A program made the position numbers and the translations under genes. DNA of 64,000 nt from Bacteroidota bacterium (GTDB taxonomy: Bacteria > Bacteroidota > Bacteroidia > Flavobacteriales_D > Crocinitomicaceae). The first letter of the stretch is position 1. The number at the start of each line of letters is the position of its first letter. The stretch is taken from contig JAJRQK010000014.1 of the NCBI GenBank assembly GCA_024280295.1, positions 41,719 to 105,718 of the forward strand. The letters run 5' to 3'. The notes under the pieces were generated by a model. It did not search any database. It was not told the DNA's origin and worked only from the letters and a program-made list of their open reading frames with translations. Below are positions 56,697 to 64,000 of the stretch, in pieces.

Positions 56697-58001
56697 TTAA
56701 AGACTCCAGTATTCAAGTTCTTTGATCATCCCTTTGTAAAGACCTTTCACGTCAACAAGTACACCATCACCATTCTTCATCATTACTTTGAAATCAGCCT
56801 CAGTCATGTCAATATACTGACGATGATTCACTGCTACAATAATTGCATCATAGTTATTCGCTGGTTTTTCTACGAGTGACACACCATATTCTTCTTTCAT
56901 TTCATCAGAAGAAGCATGCGGGTCAACCAAATCAACATTAACTTGGAAAGAGTGAAGTTCTTTGATTATATCAATCACCTTCGAATTACGAATATCAGTT
57001 ACATCCTCTTTAAAAGTTGCTCCCATCACAAGAACACGTGCATTTTTAATATTACTCCCTCTAGCAAGAATTTTCTTAACAGTCTGCTTTCCTATGTAGA
57101 ATCCCATTGAATCATTCACATAACGACCGCTTGTGATTACTTTAGAATGATAACCCGCTTGCATCGCTTTGTGTGTCAAATAGTAAGGATCAACACCAAT
57201 ACAATGACCACCAACAAGTCCCGGTGAAAACTTTAAGAAATTCCATTTAGTTCCAGCTGCTTCCAGCACATCATAGGTATTAATTCCTAATCGATCAAAG
57301 ATGATTGAAAGTTCATTTATCAAGGCAATATTGACATCACGTTGAGTGTTTTCGATGATTTTAGCAGCTTCTGCCACTTTAATTGTTGCTGCACGATGCA
57401 CTCCAGCATCAACAACTGTTTCGTACGTCTTTGCTATTTCTTCTAAAGATTCTGCACAACATCCTGAAACAACTTTGATCACATTCTGGAGTGTATGTTC
57501 CTTGTCTCCCGGATTAATTCGCTCTGGTGAATAACCAACTTTAAAATCATCTCTGAATTTCAACCCAGAAGCAGCTTCCAATACTGGAACACAATCCTCT
57601 TCTGTACATCCAGGATAAACTGTTGATTCAAAAACCACGTAATCATCTTTCTTCAAAGCGTTCCCTACCGTTTTTGTTGCTCCTAGAAGAGGTCTCAAAT
57701 TCGGGAGATTAGCTTCATCAATTGGAGTTGGAACAGCAACGACGAAGAAGTTCACTTGTTCCAAGTCAGCTGGATCTGCACTAAATGTGATATCACATCC
57801 TTCAAATTCACTTGAATCGAGTTCCGAACTAGGATCAATGTTGTTCTTCATCATCTCAACGCGTTCTTCATTGATGTCAAATCCAACAACTTTCATTTTT
57901 TTTGCGAATTCCAAGGCGATTGGTAATCCGACATAGCCTAGTCCAATGACTCCAAGTATGGCTTCTTTATTTTGTAGTTTATCGTATATTGAGTTGTTCA
58001 T
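56697..58001 (-). CDS. UDP-N-acetylhexosamine 6-dehydrogenase type (WbpA/TviB-like)
   Basis: Oxidises C6 of UDP-HexNAc to the uronate with two NAD+. It has 434 residues. GVIGLGYVGLPIALEFAKKMKVVGFDINEERV is the NAD-binding part, VAVPTPID is conserved, and the catalytic Cys lies in GLVGGHCIGVDPYYLTHKA, the TviB/WbpA-type pattern that differs from the GFGGSCFPKD of UDP-glucose dehydrogenase. The first 23 bases overlap the end of the WbpB-like gene. With WbpB, WbpD and WbpE-like neighbours it would make a diacetamido-uronate sugar. Confidence 0.88.
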   Translation of the reverse strand: MNNSIYDKLQNKEAILGVIGLGYVGLPIALEFAKKMKVVGFDINEERVEMMKNNIDPSSELDSSEFEGCDITFSADPADLEQVNFFVVAVPTPIDEANLPNLRPLLGATKTVGNALKKDDYVVFESTVYPGCTEEDCVPVLEAASGLKFRDDFKVGYSPERINPGDKEHTLQNVIKVVSGCCAESLEEIAKTYETVVDAGVHRAATIKVAEAAKIIENTQRDVNIALINELSIIFDRLGINTYDVLEAAGTKWNFLKFSPGLVGGHCIGVDPYYLTHKAMQAGYHSKVITSGRYVNDSMGFYIGKQTVKKILARGSNIKNARVLVMGATFKEDVTDIRNSKVIDIIKELHSFQVNVDLVDPHASSDEMKEEYGVSLVEKPANNYDAIIVAVNHRQYIDMTEADFKVMMKNGDGVLVDVKGLYKGMIKELEYWSL

Positions 58002-59019
58002 TTCTCACTTTATAAATTCGTTCAATAATTTCAACAACCTTAAGACCCTCTAGGGCGTTTGTGGTTGCCGTTGTTCTACCCTTCAATGTATCAATCACGT
58101 TTTTGATTACATAATTGTGATTTGCGGCTGAACCTTTATAATTCCCATAATCATTTGCGGGGTTAGAATCTGGTAATTTTGGCATTTCATAATCAAGGAT
58201 GTTACACACTTCGACTTCATTCATGTATTGCCCACCAATTTTCACACTTCCTTTACTCCCTATTATGGTCAACGAACTTTCGAGGTTCTGGTTGGCTACA
58301 GCAGTGGAATAATTTATACTTCCCATGCCCCCATCGCTAAAATCGAAGTTCACAAATCCAGAATCTTCAAAATCGGTGTTATCTTGGTGTGTGAAATCTG
58401 CAAAGCGTCCGTGGATATTCTCAATATCTCCAAAGAGCCAATACATGATATCAATAAAATGCGAAAACTGGGTGTATAGCGTTCCTCCGTCCAGATCTTT
58501 CGTTCCTTTCCAGCCACCAGTTTTATAATATCGTTCATCTCGATTCCAATAACAGTTAAGTTGTACCATGAAAATATCGCCTAGTAATTTATCATCAATT
58601 ACAGACTTTATCCATTCCGATGGCGGTGAATATCTATTTTGCATCACACAAAAAACATGCTTTGATTTCTGCAGAGATTTATAGATTACTTTTTCACAAC
58701 GCTCTTTTGAAAGCCCCATTGGTTTTTCACAAACAACATGATGACCTGCTTCTAATGCAAGAATACTTTGATCAGCATGAAGTCCATTTGGCGTACAAAT
58801 ATTAATGACATCAATAACTAGTCCAGATTCTAACAGTTCCTCTATTGAATTAAAAAATGGTACATCAAAATCATCAGCCCCACATTCTTCTCTTGTGCGA
58901 ATATCAACCAGTGCAACTAATTCAGATTCTGGCTCACGACGAATCATTTCAGCATGACGATTTCCTATATGTCCAGTACCAATGACTGCAAATTTTATAG
59001 CCTGTTCAATAGTACTCAT
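57979..59019 (-). CDS. Gfo/Idh/MocA oxidoreductase, WbpB-like
   Basis: Oxidises the 3-hydroxyl of UDP-GlcNAc-uronate in the WbpB pathway. It has 346 residues with the N-terminal dinucleotide motif GTGHIGNRHAEMI, the CEKPMGLSKERCEK segment with the catalytic Lys, and a C-terminal beta domain (GGTLYTQFSHFIDIMYWLFGD). It overlaps the next gene by 23 bases and the previous one by 1. The exact substrate is inferred from neighbours. Confidence 0.85.
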   Translation of the reverse strand: MSTIEQAIKFAVIGTGHIGNRHAEMIRREPESELVALVDIRTREECGADDFDVPFFNSIEELLESGLVIDVINICTPNGLHADQSILALEAGHHVVCEKPMGLSKERCEKVIYKSLQKSKHVFCVMQNRYSPPSEWIKSVIDDKLLGDIFMVQLNCYWNRDERYYKTGGWKGTKDLDGGTLYTQFSHFIDIMYWLFGDIENIHGRFADFTHQDNTDFEDSGFVNFDFSDGGMGSINYSTAVANQNLESSLTIIGSKGSVKIGGQYMNEVEVCNILDYEMPKLPDSNPANDYGNYKGSAANHNYVIKNVIDTLKGRTTATTNALEGLKVVEIIERIYKVRNEQLNIR

Positions 59020-59594
59020 TAGCTTATTTTTTTTTGTACCATTCCATTTTCTAACACGTACTCATCTCCATTTCCAGGGCAAGTCGCGCTACCTTTAGAA
59101 TCAAATTCTAAGCGGTAACCATGTTCGCTCATCCACCCCATTTGTCTTGCTGGATTACCGACAAAAACAGCATAGTCTGGAATCGTTTTCGTAACAACGG
59201 CACCTGCACCAATGAATGCAAACCTTCCGATATCGTGTCCACAAATTATAGTAGCATTCGCACCAATGCTCGCACCTTTTTTCACTCTAGTTAGAGTGTA
59301 CTCGTCTCTCCGAATGACGGCACTTCTGGGATTAATCACATTCGTAAATACCATTGATGGGCCCAAGAAAACATCGTCTTCGCAAATCACTCCACTATAG
59401 ATTGAAACATTGTTTTGAACCTTAACATTCTTGCCTAGAACAACTTTTGGTGAGATCACCACGTTTTGACCGATATTGCATCGTTCGCCAATGACGCAAT
59501 CTGGCATAATATGTGAGAAATGCCATATTTTGGTACCGTCACCAATTTGACATCCATCATCAATCACAGCTGTATCGTGTGCGAAATAGCTCAT
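59019..59594 (-). CDS. Left-handed beta-helix N-acetyltransferase, WbpD-like
   Basis: It has 191 residues with hexapeptide repeats: GDGTKIWHFSHIMPDCVIGERCNIGQNVVISPKVVLGKNVKVQNNVSIY. The WxcM/WbpD-type ending ICGHDIGRFAFIGAGAVVTKTIPDYAVFVGNPARQMGWMSEHG is intact. In the WbpB-E-D route it acetylates the 3-amino group. It overlaps both neighbours by one base (59019 and 59594). Confidence 0.9.
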   Translation of the reverse strand: MSYFAHDTAVIDDGCQIGDGTKIWHFSHIMPDCVIGERCNIGQNVVISPKVVLGKNVKVQNNVSIYSGVICEDDVFLGPSMVFTNVINPRSAVIRRDEYTLTRVKKGASIGANATIICGHDIGRFAFIGAGAVVTKTIPDYAVFVGNPARQMGWMSEHGYRLEFDSKGSATCPGNGDEYVLENGMVQKKIS

Positions 59595-60589
59595 TATCTT
59601 TTAATGTAGTTTTCAAAATTATGGTGCTCCGTCTCTCTGAGTTGCTCCTCAGTTAAAGTCTTAAAATAAGCATACGTGCGCTTCAATCCTTCTTCTCGAT
59701 CAATTTTCGGTGTCCAATCCAATAATTTTTTCGCCAGCGTAATATCTGGCTGACGTTGCTTCGGATCATTCACAGGTAGATCACGGTAAACTACCTTTTG
59801 ATCCGTACCGGTAAGCTCCATAATCTCTTCAGCAAATTGACTGATTGTTATCTCCGAAGGATTTCCAATATTGACAGGCATGTGATAATCACTCATAAGC
59901 AATCGATAGATTCCTTCGATAAGATCATCCACATAACAGAATGAACGCGTTTGAGAACCATCACCAAAAACAGTTAGGTCTTCACCGCGCAGTGCTTGAC
60001 CAATAAAGGCAGGCAAAACACGACCATCATTTAGGCGCATTCTAGGTCCATAAGTATTAAATATTCGAACAATTCTTGTTTCCACACCATGAAAGGTGTG
60101 GTATGCCATAGTGATTGCTTCTTGGAAACGCTTTGCCTCATCGTACACTCCACGAGGTCCAACTGGGTTGACATTCCCGTAATAATCTTCAGGTTGGGGG
60201 TGTACATCAGGATCACCATAAACTTCAGAAGTAGAAGCGATCAGTAAACGTGCATTCTTAGCTTTGGCCAATCCGAGGCAATTGTGAATCCCTAAAGATC
60301 CAACTTTTAATGTCTGAATCGGTATTTTTAGGTAATCGATTGGACTTGCGGGTGACGCAAAGTGCAGAATGTAGTCAATATTACCTTCAATGCTAATATG
60401 CTCTGAAACGTCATGACTATGAAACTCAAAATTCTCAAGGTCATTCAAGTGTGAAATATTATCGAGGTTACCTGTAATTAGGTTATCCATGGCAATGACA
60501 TGAAATCCTCTATCGATATAATAATCACAGAGATGAGACCCAAGGAATCCCGCAGCGCCGGTAATCAAAATTTTCTTAGGTGCTTCCAT
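59594..60589 (-). CDS. UDP-glucuronate decarboxylase (UDP-xylose synthase)
   Basis: Converts UDP-glucuronate to UDP-xylose. It has 331 residues. [26 protein letters not shown] is the NAD motif, [19 protein letters not shown] and the signature [28 protein letters not shown] are typical of UXS, and the catalytic pair is YDEAK. It directly follows UDP-glucose dehydrogenase (zero-base gap), whose product is its substrate, which supports the assignment. Confidence 0.93.
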   Translation of the reverse strand: MEAPKKILITGAAGFLGSHLCDYYIDRGFHVIAMDNLITGNLDNISHLNDLENFEFHSHDVSEHISIEGNIDYILHFASPASPIDYLKIPIQTLKVGSLGIHNCLGLAKAKNARLLIASTSEVYGDPDVHPQPEDYYGNVNPVGPRGVYDEAKRFQEAITMAYHTFHGVETRIVRIFNTYGPRMRLNDGRVLPAFIGQALRGEDLTVFGDGSQTRSFCYVDDLIEGIYRLLMSDYHMPVNIGNPSEITISQFAEEIMELTGTDQKVVYRDLPVNDPKQRQPDITLAKKLLDWTPKIDREEGLKRTYAYFKTLTEEQLRETEHHNFENYIKR

Positions 60590-61912
60590 TTAGTTTCCCT
60601 TAGGTAAAATTGTTTTTCTTCCGATTGAACTATAAAAGAATCCTTCTCGCTCCATACGGTCAAGACTGTACATATTTCTTCCATCAAAGATTAGTGGTTC
60701 CTTAAGCAAAGATTTCATGCGATCAAAATCAGGGTTATTGAAAACACCCCATTCTGTTGCTATCAATAAAGCATCACATCCATCAAGGACAGAATATTGA
60801 TCATCAACATAAGTTACTTTATCGCCAATCATATTTCGAACGTTATCAGTTGCTTCAGGATCAAATGCCAAGATGTTAGCTCCAGCAGATATTAAAGCGT
60901 CAATCATATACAGCGCCGAAGCCTCACGAATATCGTCTGTATCAGGTTTGAAAGCCAATCCCCAAAGAGCAAACGTTTTACCGCTCACATCTCCGAAATG
61001 ACCTTTCACCTTCTCAACGAGTCGGAATTTTTGTTGATGATTCACTTCTAAGACACTATTGATGATCTCGAAATCATAACCAACTTGCTTACCACTTTTC
61101 ACAAGTGCCTGAACGTCTTTTGGAAAACAACTTCCACCAAATCCAATTCCAGGGTAAAGAAAGCGAGGGCCAATTCTGGTATCTGTTCCAATTCCCATAC
61201 GTACTTTATCAACGTCTGCTCCAACGAGTTCACAGAAATTTGCAATCTCATTCATAAAGGTAATCTTAGTCGCTAAAAATGAATTCGCAGCATATTTTGT
61301 CAACTCAGCAGATTTTTCATCCATGATTATTAGTGGACGGTCGTTTGTGACGAAAGGTTTATACAAATCGGTCATTGCTTGTACCGCTCTATCATCAGAA
61401 GTTCCGATAACAACTCGGTCAGGGTTCATAAAATCATCCACTGCAAATCCTTCCCGCAAAAACTCGGGGTTAGATACAACTGCAAATTCAACAGTTGCTT
61501 TCTCCTTAATTTTAGCTTCAACTTTCTCAGCAGTTCCAACAGGCACAGTTGATTTATCAACGATTACTTTAAAATCTGTCATGATCTCACCCAATTGCTC
61601 CGCCACATTGAGGATATAACTCAAATCAGCAGAACCATCCTCACCTGGAGGTGTAGGGAGAGCAAGAAAAATAATTTCCGCATCATCTACTGCTTCTTTC
61701 AAATTAGTAGTAAAGGAAATTCTTCCAGCTTTAATATTTCGTTGAAAAACAATATCGAGGTGTGGCTCATAAATTGGCACTTCACCTCTTCGCATGCATT
61801 CTACTTTTTCTTCATCTATATCTACGCAAACAACTTGGTTTCCCGTATCAGCGAAACATGTTCCAGTAACTAAGCCAACATAGCCCGTACCAACAACTGC
61901 AATTTTTTTCAT
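60590..61912 (-). CDS. ugd: UDP-glucose 6-dehydrogenase
   Basis: Oxidises UDP-glucose to UDP-glucuronate. It has 440 residues. GTGYVGLVTGTCFADTGNQVVCVDID is the NAD-binding motif, VVSNPEFLREGFAVDDFMNPDRVVIG is the central signature, and the catalytic Cys is in GIGFGGSCFPKDVQAL. It feeds the UDP-xylose synthase that follows at once. It starts 13 bases after the aminotransferase gene. Confidence 0.95.
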   Translation of the reverse strand: MKKIAVVGTGYVGLVTGTCFADTGNQVVCVDIDEEKVECMRRGEVPIYEPHLDIVFQRNIKAGRISFTTNLKEAVDDAEIIFLALPTPPGEDGSADLSYILNVAEQLGEIMTDFKVIVDKSTVPVGTAEKVEAKIKEKATVEFAVVSNPEFLREGFAVDDFMNPDRVVIGTSDDRAVQAMTDLYKPFVTNDRPLIIMDEKSAELTKYAANSFLATKITFMNEIANFCELVGADVDKVRMGIGTDTRIGPRFLYPGIGFGGSCFPKDVQALVKSGKQVGYDFEIINSVLEVNHQQKFRLVEKVKGHFGDVSGKTFALWGLAFKPDTDDIREASALYMIDALISAGANILAFDPEATDNVRNMIGDKVTYVDDQYSVLDGCDALLIATEWGVFNNPDFDRMKSLLKEPLIFDGRNMYSLDRMEREGFFYSSIGRKTILPKGN

Positions 61913-61925
61913 CTAGGTAGTATCT

Positions 61926-63056
61926 TTATTGATTAAGGAAATCAGCAATTCCTCCACAAATGTGATTGAGTTGCTCTTCATCCATTTCAGTATGAATTGG
62001 CAATGAAAGCACGCGCTCTGTAAGCCAATTCGTAACTGGTAAATTAGTATCTGCACTTCCGTAAGCCTCGAACATTTTTTGTCGATGAGCGGGTACAGGG
62101 TAGTATATCATTGACGGAATGTCTCTTTCCGCTAAAAATTCATTTAATGCGTTACGATCTACACCTTCAAGAATCATCGTGTATTGATGAAACACATGTT
62201 TTGAATAAATATCTCGCTTAGGTGTTGTAATTTGAGAGAATTGAGCCAAGAAATCATCATAGTGATCTGCTACCGATCTTCTTGCCTCAACATAAGTATC
62301 GAGCTCCTTCAATTTTATTCGAAGAACTGCTGCTTGAATGCTATCCAATCGTGAGTTACACCCAACGACATCGTGGTAGTATCGCTTACTCTGTCCGTGA
62401 TTCACAATTTGTCTCATTTGGGCAGCAAGTTCATCATCATTAGTGAAAATTGCACCCCCATCTCCATAACAACCGAGGTTTTTAGATGGAAAAAAGGAAG
62501 TACAACCAATGTGACCAATCGATCCAACTTTTTGAGTAGATTCATTTAAATTGTTGTAATCACTTCCGATTGCTTGCGCATTATCTTCAATTACAGCAAT
62601 TCCATGCCTGTTTGCTACAGTCATTATTTCGTCCATATTGGCAGCTTGTCCATAAAGATGAACTGGTACAATTGCTTTTGTTTTTTCAGTAATTGCAGCT
62701 TCCAATTTTGCAGGATCGATACAGAAAGAATCTTTCTCGACATCTATAAAAACGGGTTTAAAACCGAGTAAGGCCACAACCTCTGTGGTTGCAATAAAGG
62801 TAAACGAAGGCGTGATCACTTCATCTCCAGGCTTCAACCCAAGAGCCATCATTGCGATCTGCAAAGCGTCAGTCCCATTTGCGCAAGGGATAACGTGCTT
62901 TACTCCTAAATAAGCCTCTAGCTCTTTTTGAAAACCTTGAACTTCAGGTCCATTTACGAACTGAGCGTTTTCAATAACATTCAAAATTGCCTTATCAACT
63001 TCAGGCTTTATTTTTTGATACTGGGCCATTAAATCGACCATCTGTATTTTTCTCAT
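61926..63056 (-). CDS. DegT/DnrJ/EryC1 sugar aminotransferase, WbpE-like
   Basis: A PLP enzyme that aminates a keto-sugar nucleotide. It has 376 residues. GVKHVIPCANGTDALQIAMMALG, the PLP-contacting EDNAQAIGSDYN, and the Schiff-base Lys in FFPSKNLGCYGDGGAIFTND are intact. With the WbpA, WbpB and WbpD-like genes downstream it fits the amination step of the UDP-2,3-diacetamido-uronate route. It is the first gene of the operon and has a promoter just upstream. Confidence 0.92.
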   Translation of the reverse strand: MRKIQMVDLMAQYQKIKPEVDKAILNVIENAQFVNGPEVQGFQKELEAYLGVKHVIPCANGTDALQIAMMALGLKPGDEVITPSFTFIATTEVVALLGFKPVFIDVEKDSFCIDPAKLEAAITEKTKAIVPVHLYGQAANMDEIMTVANRHGIAVIEDNAQAIGSDYNNLNESTQKVGSIGHIGCTSFFPSKNLGCYGDGGAIFTNDDELAAQMRQIVNHGQSKRYYHDVVGCNSRLDSIQAAVLRIKLKELDTYVEARRSVADHYDDFLAQFSQITTPKRDIYSKHVFHQYTMILEGVDRNALNEFLAERDIPSMIYYPVPAHRQKMFEAYGSADTNLPVTNWLTERVLSLPIHTEMDEEQLNHICGGIADFLNQ

Positions 63057-63079
63057 CTAAGATATAATCTTTAGGGGTG

Positions 63080-63109
63080 CTAAGATAATATATATTGTCT
63101 TAGTTCAAT
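63080..63109 (-). promoter_or_regulatory. Promoter for the nucleotide-sugar operon
   Basis: The minus strand reads ATTG at 63109-63106, an 18-base spacer, then TATCTTAG at 63087-63080. The -7 box has one mismatch to TAnnTTTG. It lies 23 bases before the aminotransferase ATG, in the divergent spacer shared with the outer-membrane-type gene. Confidence 0.6.
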
Positions 63110-63260
63110 GTGTGAAACGATGAAATCAAACAAGTATTTTATGCCAAGTAGTAAGAATCGATATAAAGTTCAATTTCACAAAAAAAATCAAATTCTAATG
63201 CCAATCAAATAATTGATGCGTACTTTCGTTCTTTGTGCGTCACAAAGACAAAATTAGTAC

Positions 63261-64000
63261 ATGAAAACAATTTACATTTTCACCATTTGTTTGCTCGTAA
63301 TCTTGACTTCTAATGAAGCTAATGCTCAACGAAATGCATCAGATTCAGCAATTGGAGCGACATGGTTCGGAATTCAATATGCGGGAGGCTTTACAGGTGG
63401 AGATTTAGCAGATCGCTACGGTTATTTCAACCATGTGGGAGTTATGGCTGGCTACAAGACAAAAAAGAATTGGGTTTTCGGGCTGGAGGCAAATTTCATG
63501 TTTGGTGATAGCGTTGCACTTACTGGTATATTTGATCACCTTGTTGATTCTAAAGGAAACATCACTGATGTCAATGGTGATATTGCAACTGTCCGAGTTG
63601 GAGGAAGAGGCTTATATGTTAATGCAGTTATAGGCAAGATCCTTCCTGTATTGAGTCCAAATCCAAATTCTGGAATATATGTCAACTTAGGACTTGGCTA
63701 CTTTATCCACAAATTACGAATTGAAACGCAAGATCATGTAGTACCTCAAATTGAATTGGATTACAAAAAGGGGTATGATCGATTAAGTTCAGGAGCAAAT
63801 GTGACCGAATTTATTGGCTATGCCTTTATGGCAGATCAAGGTGGCGTGAATTTTTACGGCGGACTTTATGCTCAACAAGGATTCACATATAATCGGAGAA
63901 CAATTAATTTTGACAGACCCGAAACTCCAGTTTCTACCGATTTGAGAGTCGACCTTCAATTTGGGTTCAAAATTGGTTGGTTGATTCCAATTTATCAACG
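63261..64000 (+). CDS. Outer-membrane beta-barrel-type protein, 3'-truncated
   Basis: The gene runs off the window; 246 residues are visible. A signal peptide (KTIYIFTICLLVILTSNEANAQ) is followed by alternating amphipathic strands ending in aromatic residues (TWFGIQYAGGFTGG, WVFGLEANFMFG, GIYVNLGLGYFIHKLRIE, INFYGGLYAQQGFTYNRR), the pattern of porin-like Bacteroidota barrels. No specific family was recognised. It is divergent from the sugar-nucleotide operon. A TACTTTCG sequence about 40 bases upstream is a weak -7 candidate. Confidence 0.75.
   Translation, partial: MKTIYIFTICLLVILTSNEANAQRNASDSAIGATWFGIQYAGGFTGGDLADRYGYFNHVGVMAGYKTKKNWVFGLEANFMFGDSVALTGIFDHLVDSKGNITDVNGDIATVRVGGRGLYVNAVIGKILPVLSPNPNSGIYVNLGLGYFIHKLRIETQDHVVPQIELDYKKGYDRLSSGANVTEFIGYAFMADQGGVNFYGGLYAQQGFTYNRRTINFDRPETPVSTDLRVDLQFGFKIGWLIPIYQ

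Noticed and set aside
1..64000. CRISPR arrays, insertion sequences or toxin-antitoxin pairs
   Set aside because: No regularly spaced direct repeats, transposase motifs, terminal inverted repeats or typical small toxin/antitoxin pairs were seen on reading both strands.

Overview
The window reads as chromosomal DNA of a Bacteroidota bacterium, most probably order Flavobacteriales (Crocinitomicaceae/Cryomorphaceae-like; the family level is a guess). The evidence is low GC, two secreted proteins with type IX secretion (T9SS) C-terminal sorting domains, a PorE-like T9SS component, a S46 dipeptidyl-peptidase, DUF2851 and DUF3467 proteins, scarce Shine-Dalgarno sites and several TAnnTTTG-type -7 boxes. 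No prophage, insertion sequence or CRISPR array was seen. No gene-free stretch exceeds about 270 bases.

Layout. 1-19 kb holds mixed-strand housekeeping and small hypothetical genes: a SiaB/SiaC-type switch pair, coaE, a DPP11-like peptidase, lpdA, a large T9SS beta-propeller, lipA, an OsmC protein, rlmB, a YjjG-like phosphatase, upp, an ABC exporter followed by a leaderless-type solute-binding-fold protein, and hemH. 19-22 kb is cysC-cysD-cysN (APS/PAPS synthesis). 22-35 kb is the conserved transcription/translation block on the minus strand, in the order tRNA-Thr/Tyr/Gly/Thr - tuf - tRNA-Trp - secE - nusG - rplKAJL - rpoBC. 35-41 kb holds rpsU-xerC-hpf, an acyl-CoA dehydrogenase, apt, a helix-hairpin-helix protein and a sodium:alanine-type symporter. 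41-52 kb holds a tightly packed DUF2851-PspC-K+ channel-RmlD-like chain, the PorE-like OmpA lipoprotein, and LOG-PASTA-T9SS cargo-rluD. 53-63 kb ends with a membrane/YceI fusion and an eight-gene nucleotide-sugar operon (UDP-glucose dehydrogenase, UDP-xylose synthase, WbpA/B/D/E-like enzymes, RfbB, CpsB-type phosphatase) that supplies precursors for a surface polysaccharide.

Two essential genes are broken as given. rpoB carries an in-frame TAA in place of the invariant Lys of the rifampicin region, and tuf lacks one base near its 3' end. Both are best explained as sequence or assembly errors and suggest that other single-base calls here deserve caution. rpoB also appears to start at TTG, behind two tandem hairpins.

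I found no convincing wholly new system. The most unusual items are the two broken essential genes, the rpoB leader, the membrane-YceI fusion, the symporter with a large inserted domain, the signal-less solute-binding-like protein coupled to an ABC exporter, and an intergenic structured element after hemH that resembles elements recurring in flavobacterial genomes.
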